The notes under the pieces are model-generated. The model did no database searches. It saw only the letters and a list, made by a program, of their open reading frames with translations, and was not told the origin of the DNA. A program made the translations under genes and the position numbers. A stretch of 64,000 nt of DNA from CAVQRC01 sp963715045 (lineage in GTDB: Bacteria > Planctomycetota > Planctomycetia > Pirellulales > Lacipirellulaceae), in assembly GCA_963715045.1 (NCBI GenBank), contig CAVQRC010000014.1:323731-387730 (forward strand), read 5' to 3'. Below are positions 47,708 to 56,613 of this stretch, in pieces; within the stretch, counting starts at the first letter, position 1, and each line of letters starts with the position of its first letter.

Positions 47708-48325
47708 CTTTAGTATTCGCCGCCCGGTTTGTTGTCAGTACCCCAAGTCGCCGGGCGAACTCTTGGAAGGAATCTCCCGTTTTCGCGTTCGCTTTCCAAC
47801 CGGGCCGCATTCCTACTCAATGGGCGACTGCACCGAGGGAGAGGCTGGTGCCCGGCCGCGCAATCGGCCAAGCCAACAGTCCGAGACTGTCGCCAGGGTT
47901 GTCTCTTTCGCTGGAGGCGCGGCAGCCGAAACCGCATTCTCGCCCGAGTGAAGCCAGCCGAGCCGAGCAGGCCCGTTGAGCCGAGCAGGCCCGTTGAGGA
48001 GTACCTTGGTTATGAAGCCCTGCTGCAAGCCAATGGTCTCCTGTGCAGTCAGCCGTTTCGTCAGTTGCCTTTCTTTGGCTTTCCAGATTGCTTTTGCTGG
48101 CACGACGCCTATATTTAGCCTCGTCAAATCCATCGACCTGTGCCCCTTCAGGCGGCCAATGTCAAGCGACCCACTCGCCGATGTATTTGACGCAGAGTAG
48201 CCGGTTTCGTCCGTGCAAGCCGGCGGCCAACCAATTGGCCCACTGCTGCCACCCCAGGCGGTTGGTAACCAACCATCTCTTCGACGTTATTTCTTGTCCG
48301 CGTCCTCAAGTGGAGAAGGCTGAAG
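47708..48325. other. gene-free stretch with repeat R3 and an 18-bp direct repeat
   Basis: 47773-47899 is R3 copy 2. GCCGAGCAGGCCCGTTGA occurs twice in tandem at about 47961-47996. 48000-48325 shows no named gene and presumably carries the promoter of the following PEP-CTERM gene. Confidence 0.55.
47773..47899 (+). repeat. dispersed repeat R3, copy 2
   Basis: Matches 20590-20716 (CCCGTTTTCGCGTTCGCTTT; GCCGCGCAATCGGCCAAGC). Confidence 0.8.
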
Positions 48326-49719
48326 ATGACTACCATGAAAGCATTGTTGAGTGCGACGGCCTGGGTGTCACTGGTCGGGCTGGTGCTGGCCCCCGCGTCA
48401 GGCACCGATTTCGTCAACATCACGTTTGAGAGTGGCAGCCTGGGTAACGGCGACGGTTGGGAGTTGTGGTCCGACTCCGGCCTGAACCTCGCCGAGATCG
48501 GCAGCACCGGCCGCTCCTTCTTGACGGGTACCGCCGGCAATGATGAAGCCCTCTTTATCACACCAACCAATGATCCTGGCGTGGACGTCGGTCAATTTCG
48601 AGGGCGCTATCTTTACCACCGAAACACCCATCACCTTCGATCCGCTCGCAGCGGGCAAAGTCATTTTCCTCCAGTACGAGACGTTTTCAGACATCTCAAC
48701 ATTCGCCGACCAATTTTTCAAAGCCGAGGTGCGATTCGGCTTGGCAGGCGACGGAACTTCGTACGGGGCGTTCGATAGCTCTCGGAGTAGCGAGTGGTTG
48801 GGCAACACGAACTACAACACCGAGCCGAGCGGCCAGAATCAGCAAGGACGGGCCGCAACAGGGCCCACGACCTCGGTTTTCTCGGATATTCGCTACGACG
48901 GCGATCTCGTCCAGCCGGGGCAGGTTAACGAGAACATCTTTCTCGATACCACATCGCTCATGAGTTACGTCTATCGCCCCGTCGACTCGGGGACGAATAT
49001 CGAAGGTCAAAACGATAACGGGAGCGAGGTTCGTACGGGCGAAGGGCTCAGTGGCGACCCCAACGGTAGTCCGCCGACGAATATCCTGATAACTCCTACG
49101 ATGGGCTCCACGATCGACAGGATCATCGTTCACTTACGTCGGCATGTTGGCTTCTACGACGGCGATGGTCCAGGCTTTGACGAGTCTTTTGAACGGTTTC
49201 AGCGGGCACACGGGGATTGCCACGGGCGTGGCCCTCGATGAGGCGAAGTTCGGTTTCAAGTCGCTGCGGATCGGCCAGACCGACGTCACTGATTTCAACC
49301 TCGACGGCACGACCGACGCCGAAGATCTGGCAATTCTCATGGACAACATGAACCTGGGTTTGACGGGTACCGCCACGATGTTTGAGGGCGATATCGACAA
49401 CGATCGAGATGTGGACGCAGACGACTTGGCTCTATTCCCCTCCATCGAGTTTAGTGAAGCGGACTTCGATCAAGATGGCGACGTTGACGGCGAGGACTTC
49501 CTCACCTGGCAGGCTGGCTTCCAAGTCGACGGTCGCGGGGACGCTGACGGTGACGGCGATACGGATGGAAACGACTTCCTTATCTGGCAAAGCCAGTTTG
49601 GTTCAGGCAGTGGTTCAGGCAGTGGTTCAGGCAGCTTGGCGGCGGTTCCGGAGCCAGGGTCTATGATGCTTTTGGCTGCAGCGATCGTCGGCATCGTCTT
49701 TGTCACACGTCGGCAGTAA
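48326..49719 (+). CDS. PEP-CTERM protein with dockerin-like repeats (two frameshifts)
   Basis: ATG 48326 starts a signal peptide (ATAWVSLVGLVLAPASG) and the beta domain FVNITFESGSLGNGDGWELW. Near 48570 the frame moves by one base to VNFEGAIFTTETPITFD and GKVIFLQYETFSDISTFAD. Near 49195 it moves again to HTGIATGVALDEAKFGFKSL. Four Ca2+-loop repeats follow (DFNLDGTTDAEDLAIL; DIDNDRDVDADDLAL; DFDQDGDVDGEDFLTWQ; DADGDGDTDGNDFLIWQ), then a Gly-Ser linker from a 12-bp DNA repeat (49600-49632) and the tail VPEPGSMMLLAAAIVGIVFV with RRQ. Both shifts have the same direction, as expected from single extra bases. Confidence 0.8.
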
Positions 49720-49858
49720 TGAGTGTTTGGCTCGCCTGTTCGCTGATTCCCCCCATTCCCCGCCGGCTCGCGACACCGGCGGGGAATGACGTGGTTCAGT
49801 TTGCGACAGACAATCTGACGACGCGAGACGGAAAGCGCGAAAGGGAGAGAGGTTCGGG

Positions 49859-50608
49859 TTAATCCTGTAGCAAGGCAGGAGGGGTCAGCCGGAGAATGAA
49901 TTCTCCCTCAGCGCACTCGATGGACTTTGGCGTGACGGACTCTCCTCCGCCTTTGGCCGTGCGCAGAACCAGCTCTGGAAGCGGCCCTGTCGCGTCGAGA
50001 TACAAGTCGCCGTGGAGCCGCAACTCTTTCTTGGGCACCCAGTGCGAGAGCGTCGAAATCGGCAGGCTCAGCCGACCGATGCTGACTTGTGCGAGCTGAA
50101 ACCTGGCTCCCTCGTCGACCGCCGGACGAGGGACGAACCCGGCGGACAACACGACGTCACCGGCAGGAGTCGCCAGCTTGAAGGCGAGCAGGACCTGCCC
50201 CTGGTCGAATCGGATTCGCGGATCGCGGACGTCTCCGCTGTTGAAGCCGGACTCATCCGACGCGAGCAAGGCGTTCAGTTCGTTGTCGCTGAGGCGGATG
50301 GTGTGTACGTCTTTCGCGGCGACGGGTCCGATCTCGGCGCGGTTGAGATCGCCCAGATCGTTTTCGAACACCTGCTTTTGTTGGATCGCCAGCGAGCGGG
50401 CATGCCACTGGAGGAAATCGCTGCGTAGCTGCTCCAGATGCTGCTCGGCGGCTTCCGCCTCGTCTGTTCGCGGCTGCCGGGCAACCAGTTCGGAGTAGAA
50501 GCTGGGGGGGCTGAACGCGAGGTATCCCGCCACACTGACGCACGTGATGAAGATCGCGACGCACGTCGCGACGGCGAGAAGCAGCTTCAGGAGGATGCGT
50601 CGAATCAT
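49859..50608 (-). CDS. hypothetical membrane-anchored protein
   Basis: The 249-residue product starts with a basic leader and one TM helix (LLAVATCVAIFITCVSVAGY). A coiled region rich in Glu/Gln follows (EAEAAEQHLEQLRSDFLQW). A beta-rich domain comes next (IRLSDNELNALLASDESGF; LLAFKLATPAGDVVLSAGF; LRLHGDLYLDATGPLPELVL). It is anchored in the inner membrane with its domain outside the cytoplasm. Its LSDNELN segment resembles planctomycete proteins of unknown function. No partner is visible. 50609-50974 holds no gene. Confidence 0.72.
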   Translation of the reverse strand: MIRRILLKLLLAVATCVAIFITCVSVAGYLAFSPPSFYSELVARQPRTDEAEAAEQHLEQLRSDFLQWHARSLAIQQKQVFENDLGDLNRAEIGPVAAKDVHTIRLSDNELNALLASDESGFNSGDVRDPRIRFDQGQVLLAFKLATPAGDVVLSAGFVPRPAVDEGARFQLAQVSIGRLSLPISTLSHWVPKKELRLHGDLYLDATGPLPELVLRTAKGGGESVTPKSIECAEGEFILRLTPPALLQD

Positions 50609-50974
50609 TGGACCTTCTTGAGCAAGGTGTGCTTCTGCCCGAGGTGTTCTCGCAAGTGTAGGCTGCCGAAGCTAGTCGGAAGCGGCGAGGGCGTTTTCGA
50701 TGGGCACCGCTCGATGAGTCGCACTACGATCCGCAAAATCGCCACAACGATGCCGCTCCTCGCCGCAGTCGCCTTTCCACGCTGCTCGATAGAAGACACG
50801 GCGATGGGATGCTCACGAACGATGACGTCGTTTTCACTGGACTGGTGCCCAGGCGGTTTCGCCGACACGATGGATTCAGCTCACGACATCGCTGACAGAA
50901 ACAGATCCCAGCTTCCTTTGATGCGGATGCAACACAATACGCGGCTAGTTCACTCCGCGCCACCGGGGCGTCGG

Positions 50975-51885
50975 TTTTCGGGTCCTATTCGAGTACAAGC
51001 ACGAGGAACTGGCTGCCCGGCGTTGTGGGTGGGTTCCGTGTCACCCACCAGGGTTGGTGGGTCACTCTCGCCGAGAGTGACAGGCAGTATGACCGGCGTC
51101 GGCCATCCGCACGCTGCCTGACCGAGGCCGTCGCTCTGGTTCGCTCTCCGTCTGGCTGCCCGACGTTGTGGGTGGGTTCCGTGACACTCGGCGAGTGTCA
51201 CCCACCAGGGTTGGTGGGTCGCTCTCGCCGAGAGTGACAGGCAGTATGACCGGCGTCGGCCATCCGCACGCTGCCTGACCGAGGCCGTCGCTCTGGTTCG
51301 CTCTCCGTCTGGCTGCCCGACGTTGTGGGTGGGTTCCGTGACACTCGGCGAGTGTCACCCACCAGGGTTGGTGGGTCGCTCTCGCCGAGAGTGACAGGCA
51401 GTATGACCGGCGTCGGCTATCCGCACGCTGCCTGACCGAGGCCGTCGCTCTGGTTCGCTCTCCGTCTGGCTGCCCGACGTTGTGGGTGGGTTCCGTGACA
51501 CTCGGCGAGTGTCACCCACCAGGGTTGATGGGTCACTCTCGCCGAGAGTGACAGGCAGTATGACCGGCGTCGGCTATCCGCACGTTGCCTGACCGAGGCC
51601 GTCGCTCTGGTTCGCTCTCCGTCTGGCTGCCCGACGTTGTGGGTGGGTTCCGTGACACTCGGCGAGTGTCACCCACCAGGGTTGATGGGTCACTCTCGCC
51701 GAGAGTGACAGGCAGTATGACCGGCGACGGCTATCCGAACGCTGCCTGGCCGAGGCCGTCGCTCGGGTTCGCTCTCCGTCTGGCTGCCCGGTGTGGTGGG
51801 TGGGTTCCGTGACACTCGACGAGTGTCACCCACCAGGCTTGGTGGGTCACTCTCGCCGAGAGTGACAGGCAGTATGACCGGCGTC
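50975..51885. repeat. 157-bp tandem repeat array with hairpins
   Basis: The anchor GTTGTGGGTGGGTTCCGTG recurs at 51022, 51165, 51322, 51479, 51636 and (diverged) 51793. Intervals are 143, then 157 four times. Each full unit has two self-complementary elements: ACACTCGGCGAGTGT, and CACTCTCGCCGAGAGTG followed by ACAGGCAGTATGACCGGCG. The first unit lacks the first hairpin (14 bases shorter). Units 2-5 are nearly identical. Open frames through them are composition artefacts. The array ends about 260 bases before the CHSA-repeat operon. Confidence 0.9.
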
Positions 51886-52144
51886 GGCTATCGAGGACGA
51901 GCACGAATACCAAGGGCATGGGGCGGCGGCGCGCGGCTTCACGCGGGCAAGGGGGGAGAGACAGCGGTGAACGAGCGCATCGCGGTTTTCGGCACGGTGG
52001 GGGTGAATCGGTATAATCGGGGCCCAGCCCCGGGAGCGACTCCGGCGACGTAGGTATTCGGCGCGCGGCACGAATGCGTGAACGCGAACGAAACCCATCC
52101 CGGTCGGCGTTTTCGAATCCGTCCCGCGAACGCGAGAGATCGTC

Positions 52145-53902
52145 ATGCTGAGGGCCGATCGAGTGCTGCAGTGGATCAGGAACTTGGGTCCAAGATTCCG
52201 GCTGCTGTGCCTGGTTGTCGCGCTGGGCGGCCTGGCGAACGCGGCGGTGGGTCAGGTGCAGGCCGACCTGCAGTGGGTCGAAGTCGAGGTCGCACTCTCG
52301 CCGACCGGAACCGCCATGGTGCAGTACAAGGTTCGCTGGCGGGTGGACCGCGGGACGATGGGCGGTTTCTACTTCCAGGGCGAGCAGGGTCGCATCGACT
52401 GGCACCAACCCGGCTGTGGCGCGGTCGTCGCCGGCCAGCGGAAGTACGACCTGGATCTTCGCGATCTGGGCAATCGCTGGGATGTGCTCCTCGCGGATGG
52501 CCAACGGTTCGGGCCCGGTGAAATCACCTACGTGCTGACCTATTTCACGGATTATGCCGCCGCCGGCCACCTGGCCACGACCACTTCGCCCGAGCACGGC
52601 GAGCTGGTCGTCTTCAACTGGGCGCCCGTCCAATGGGACGATGCGCTTGACCACGAGACGGTTTTCGTCCGGTGGCCGATCAAGGTCGAGAAGGCGGAGC
52701 TGACGTTGGACGAAGCGACCGCACTCGGGCTACGCACCGAACGATTCGTCAATGAACGCTACAAGTTGTCCTATCTCGGACGACGCGGAACGGCGGTCAC
52801 AATGCCCGAGGAGCCAGCGGGAGAGGAGCGGTACCTCGTCGTGCGGGCCCACCAGGACGATGTTGCCGCCCGCGAGAAAATGCAGCTCACTTTCTACGTG
52901 CCGGCCGACGTGTTTCAGACGACGCAGTTTGGAAAACGGACGCAGCCAGCGGTACCCCTTCAAGGTGTTCCAGGGTGGGGAGCGGCCGCTCCCGTTCAAG
53001 ACCGCGAACCGCGTTCGGGGCGTGTGGTGATGTTGCTGCTGGTGGGCGGATTGATCGTTGTCGGGTTCGTCATCGTGGTGCTGAAACACGGTTCGTTGAT
53101 TCGGGCCGGCGGGCGGCTCGATGAACTGAAATGGGATCGGGACGACTGGATGGTGCCCAAGATCGAGCTCAAGAGTTTTCGTCGTAACGGCAAGGTCGCC
53201 AAGCTCAACGCGATCGAGGCCGGTTATCTGTGCGACGTGCCGCTGAAGACGCTCGTTGGTCTGATGATTCTCGAGATGGAACGCCGCGGGGTGCTGCAGG
53301 TGCTCGCTCAGGATCCGTTGAAGCTGGAGCCCAGTGGCCGCCTGCCTGCCGATGCCACGCGATATCACCGCGTGTTGGTCGAATCGATCCAACCGGATGG
53401 CAGCCTCTCCGTCGACACCCCGGCGACGCTGCTGCGGGCGATCACCGAGGGGATTCAAGAGAAGGCTTGGGACTGCGATCTGGAAGCGACGCAACAGCAC
53501 TATCAGAAAGAATTCGCGCGGAAGTTTCGCCAGGCCGAGGCCCAGGCCCAGGCCTTCTGGGATGGCCGCGACGTGACGGACGAACCCATGGCCGATCGCA
53601 GTTCGACCTATTACCCGTACTATTACCATCACTTTCATCACGATCAGGCCTGGCAGGACCGCGGGCAGCACGTCGATCGCATCGCCCAGGCCGTGCCCGA
53701 TCCGGAAGGCCTGGCCCAGCACAGCTACTCCTACTTCCTGCCGGGCGGATTCGAAGCCGCTGGTCAGTATGCCGCATCCGCCTGCCACAGCGCCTGCCAT
53801 TCGGCGTGCCATAGTGCCTGCCACAGTGCGTGTCACAGCGCCTGTCACAGCGCTTGCCACAGCGCGTGTCACAGCGCTTGCGTGAGCGGAGGAGCCCATT
53901 GA
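52145..53902 (+). CDS. membrane protein with C-terminal Ala-Cys-His-Ser repeat tail
   Basis: 585 residues. After a signal peptide (LLCLVVALGGLANAAVGQ) there is an extracytoplasmic beta domain (WVEVEVALSPTGTAMVQYKV; EITYVLTYFTDYAAAGHL). One TM helix follows (VVMLLLVGGLIVVGFVIVVL, about residue 300), then a cytoplasmic helical domain (LVGLMILEMERRGVLQVLAQ). The layout resembles DUF2207-type membrane proteins. The C-terminus has a Tyr/His-rich stretch (TYYPYYYHHFHHDQ), then eight ACHS units and ACVSGGAH-stop. The predicted topology puts the tail in the cytoplasm. The TGA shares one base with the ATG of the radical SAM gene, so translation is coupled. I infer the tail is the enzyme's substrate. 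Confidence 0.85.
   Translation: MLRADRVLQWIRNLGPRFRLLCLVVALGGLANAAVGQVQADLQWVEVEVALSPTGTAMVQYKVRWRVDRGTMGGFYFQGEQGRIDWHQPGCGAVVAGQRKYDLDLRDLGNRWDVLLADGQRFGPGEITYVLTYFTDYAAAGHLATTTSPEHGELVVFNWAPVQWDDALDHETVFVRWPIKVEKAELTLDEATALGLRTERFVNERYKLSYLGRRGTAVTMPEEPAGEERYLVVRAHQDDVAAREKMQLTFYVPADVFQTTQFGKRTQPAVPLQGVPGWGAAAPVQDREPRSGRVVMLLLVGGLIVVGFVIVVLKHGSLIRAGGRLDELKWDRDDWMVPKIELKSFRRNGKVAKLNAIEAGYLCDVPLKTLVGLMILEMERRGVLQVLAQDPLKLEPSGRLPADATRYHRVLVESIQPDGSLSVDTPATLLRAITEGIQEKAWDCDLEATQQHYQKEFARKFRQAEAQAQAFWDGRDVTDEPMADRSSTYYPYYYHHFHHDQAWQDRGQHVDRIAQAVPDPEGLAQHSYSYFLPGGFEAAGQYAASACHSACHSACHSACHSACHSACHSACHSACHSACVSGGAH
53780..53887 (+). repeat. 12-bp coding repeat, eight ACHS units plus ACVS
   Basis: Units vary at the DNA level (GCC/GCG/GCT, TGC/TGT, CAC/CAT, AGC/AGT/TCG) while the protein stays Ala-Cys-His-Ser. 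This argues for selection on the peptide and against recent slippage. Confidence 0.92.
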
Positions 53903-55544
53903 TGGCGTTGTCGCACAAACCGTTGCCGATTCTCAGCCAGGAAGAACTCGAACTGGATCGCCTGGTCCAGGAAGCACGCGACGCGCCGTTTCCAGCCGAG
54001 CCAACGCCGCCTGCCGGCGATTCCAGGGACGCGGCGTCCAGCGAGGTACGGCCGGCGTGGTACCCCGAACCGGGCGAGTCGTTTGGAACTCGAATGGAAC
54101 ACCTGGATTGGATCGATTCGTTCGTTGCCAACATTCGGCCCTACGTGCGGGTCCGACTCGAAGATGGCGTGCTGATCAAGATGCCCACCGAGGCATTCCA
54201 GATCAATCGCTCGGGACTGGCCCTGCTGGAACGAGCCCTGGCGGGGGGAGAGCCGATACAGAAGATCGTGCGGTCCATCGGCGGGCTCGAGCACCCGGAA
54301 CGGATTCGCCAGGTCCACATGTTCTTCTGCGACGTCCGAGACCTGCTTTCCAACCGGATGGGCGACGGACGTCAACGACCGACGACGCATGTCGAACAAT
54401 TCGCCGGCAGCTTTACCCGTTATCCTGTGCTCAGCGAGATTGCGGTTACTTATCGCTGCAACCTGGCGTGCACGTTCTGCTATGCCGGTTGCGGAACCAC
54501 GGATGCTACGCCCGGGAATGCCGAGAAAGAACAGCATCGCAACTGGTGGAAGGTCTGGCGGCGGTCGGGTTGGTGGCAGCGACGCCACCCGCGGCGAGAT
54601 CCGGTTCAGGAAGAAATGACAGGCGACGAAGTTCTCCGCGTGATCGACCAGATTGCGCTGGTTGGCAAGGTCCCCAGCGTCAGCTTCACGGGCGGCGAGT
54701 GCACGCTCCGACCCGAATTACCGGAGTTTATCGCCCACGCGCGAAAACGGGGGATGCGGGTGAACATCATCACCAACGGAATTACGTGTTCATCGCGGGC
54801 CTATGTCGACAAACTCCGGGCGGCCGGCCTGACGTCCGCGCAAGTGAGCCTCGAGGGACCTGACGCGAAAGTTCACGACGCTCTCACGCAGCGTCCCGGA
54901 TCCTTCGCGAAGACGATCCGCGGCATCCGAAACCTTCGCGACGCCGGGCTGCACGTGCACACCAACACGACGATCTGCGAGGAGAACTGCGACACCTGCC
55001 CGGCATCATCGACCTGGCGAAGTCGCTGCAGTTGCCGCATGTTTCGATGAACCACATCATTCCCACGGGCACGCCAAATCTGGCCCGCCATGAACAGATC
55101 AAGATCTCCTACACGCGGATCGGCGAATACGTGCTGGGTGCGAAGGCCCATGCCGAGAAGATTGGTATCGAGTTTCACTGGTATTCGCCGACGCCGTTTT
55201 GCATTTTCAATCCGATTGCCCATGGCCTGGGGAACAAGGGCTGTGCGGCTTGCGATGGACTGGTGCATGTCGCGCCCTCTGGCGAAGTGCTGCCGTGCTC
55301 GAGCTTCGCCCGCGGTGTCGGAAACCTGCTGGAAGACGGATTCGACAACGTCTGGTTCGGCAAAGATGCCCAGTACTACAAGCAGAAACGCCAGGCGCAT
55401 CCCCTGTGCCGCACCTGCGAGCATTTTGAACTCTGCCAGGGTGCGTGCACGTTGTACTGGAGCGGCATGGGATATCAGGAGCTCTATCAAGCGAATGCCC
55501 ATCGCGTGACCAGCAGGATCAAGAACTTGTTTCGGCGATCGTAG
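53902..55544 (+). CDS. PqqD-like/radical SAM/SPASM peptide-modifying enzyme (one frameshift)
   Basis: ATG 53902 has GGAGGAG upstream and overlaps the previous stop. An N-terminal PqqD-like segment (VRVRLEDGVLIKMPTEAFQI, NRSGLALLERALAGGEPI) would bind a peptide substrate. The radical SAM core has CNLACTFCYAGC (CxxxCxxC cluster), VSFTGGECTLRPELPEFI and VSLEGPDAKVHDAL. Near 54988 one base is missing. The frame continues HLPGIIDLAKSLQLPHVSMN, then a SPASM region with many Cys (NKGCAACDGLVHVAPSGEVL, PCSSFA, CRTCEHFELCQGAC) for auxiliary Fe-S clusters. Such enzymes act on ribosomal peptides. The Cys-rich tail encoded next door is the obvious candidate substrate. Confidence 0.88.
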
Positions 55545-55559
55545 CGGAGGTACGACCTG

Positions 55560-56570
55560 ATGGCAGCCCAAGTGCTTCCCGATCGCGAGCAGCGGCATCT
55601 GTTGCAGTTCTATGTAGCGGCCAGGATGGGTTATCGGACGCGGCTTGCCGTGGCGGGCGGATCGATCGGCACGGGGCTCGCGATCCAGCTGCTGTGGACG
55701 TCGGCGACCCTCCCACTGCTGCTGGGTGTCAGCCTGCCGTTGCTGCTGGCCGGCAACCTGTTGTTGCTCGTCCGCGGCTACAACCTGAAGCCGAGCCATC
55801 GTCTGGTCGGGGGGAAGTGGGAGAAGACGACGCGGGATCGCTTTCGCGAGGCCTGCCAACTGGAAGATCGGGTGAAACGCTGGGACCAGACGTTCGCGGA
55901 CCTTACGTGCGTGCCCGGGGTACTGTGCTTGATCCTGCTGGCCGCCGCGGCCATGTTGATCGGGCTGTTCCTCGAGTCGCAGGCCAGCACGCGATTCTGG
56001 GCGCCGATTTTTGTCGCCGACGCGGCCGTCCTTTTCCTCCCGCATTGGATCACCGGCACCAGGCGGGGCTGGCGTCCCACGGAGTTGATCCAGCAGATCA
56101 GATCCCTGGAAACGGCGCTCAAGGCGATCGAGACGTTCGAAGATCCACCCTGTCAGATTCAGCCGATGTTTCAACTCGCCGGAAAGAAGCACCAGCTCAC
56201 CCCCGTCGCGGCACGCGTGTTCGTTCGCTTTCCGGATGGACCCGAGGACTTTCTGGGTATCCAGTACCAGGTCTCTTTGAATGACGTGCAAGGCACGAAG
56301 TATCCCTACCTCTATGCCGTGATCGTGGCCAGGAAGACATTCGGGCTGCTCGAGAACCACCTGGCGGACGTGAAACGCGGAGGCCGGTCGCTGACTGTCG
56401 AGCCCAGCAGCGAGAGTGACGTAGAAGTGATCGTGATTCGGCAGGCCACTACCAAGACGTCGGGGTACCATACCGACGCAAGCGCGGTTCGCAGGATCGC
56501 CCGGCTTGCCTGGCAGAGCGGTGCCAGGATTCTCGCGGCCGCGGCACCGCAGGAATCTGCTCCGGGATGA
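55560..56570 (+). CDS. hypothetical membrane protein, third gene of the radical SAM operon
   Basis: ATG 55560 lies 15 bases after the radical SAM stop, with CGGAGGT before it, so it is in the same operon. Four predicted TM helices (about residues 28-75 and 118-165) include LLWTSATLPLLLGVSLPLLL and GVLCLILLAAAAMLIGLFLE. The soluble C-terminal domain of about 150 residues (VAARVFVRFPDGPEDFLGIQ; YPYLYAVIVARKTFGLLENH) has no named family. It could help export, anchor or use the modified partner protein; this is inference from position only. Confidence 0.75.
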   Translation: MAAQVLPDREQRHLLQFYVAARMGYRTRLAVAGGSIGTGLAIQLLWTSATLPLLLGVSLPLLLAGNLLLLVRGYNLKPSHRLVGGKWEKTTRDRFREACQLEDRVKRWDQTFADLTCVPGVLCLILLAAAAMLIGLFLESQASTRFWAPIFVADAAVLFLPHWITGTRRGWRPTELIQQIRSLETALKAIETFEDPPCQIQPMFQLAGKKHQLTPVAARVFVRFPDGPEDFLGIQYQVSLNDVQGTKYPYLYAVIVARKTFGLLENHLADVKRGGRSLTVEPSSESDVEVIVIRQATTKTSGYHTDASAVRRIARLAWQSGARILAAAAPQESAPG

Positions 56571-56572
56571 AC

Positions 56573-56600
56573 CTTAGAGCCGATCCCCAAGAAACGGCTC
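56573..56600 (+). repeat. MITE-like repeat, partial copy 4
   Basis: CTTAGAGCCGATCCCC matches the left terminus of the element seen at 7258, 41851 (inverted) and 62601. The core and right end are missing or very diverged. It lies between the operon end and the next start codon. Confidence 0.65.
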
Positions 56601-56613
56601 TTCCGAGGAAAAC

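Noticed and set aside
50975..51885. CRISPR array or coding repeats in the 157-bp array
   Set aside because: Units are nearly identical over the whole 157 bases with no variable spacer, and the frames through them read as low-complexity antisense-like peptides.
53780..53887. ACHS repeat as recent DNA slippage
   Set aside because: Synonymous codons differ between units, which slippage would not produce.
52730..53899. 389-codon open frame on the minus strand opposite the ACHS-repeat gene
   Set aside because: Its repetitive Val/Arg/Ala start is simply the antisense of the ACHS codons.
53902..55544. Radical SAM gene as two separate genes
   Set aside because: The two halves are the collinear core and SPASM parts of one family, separated only by a one-base shift with no ribosome site at the second half.
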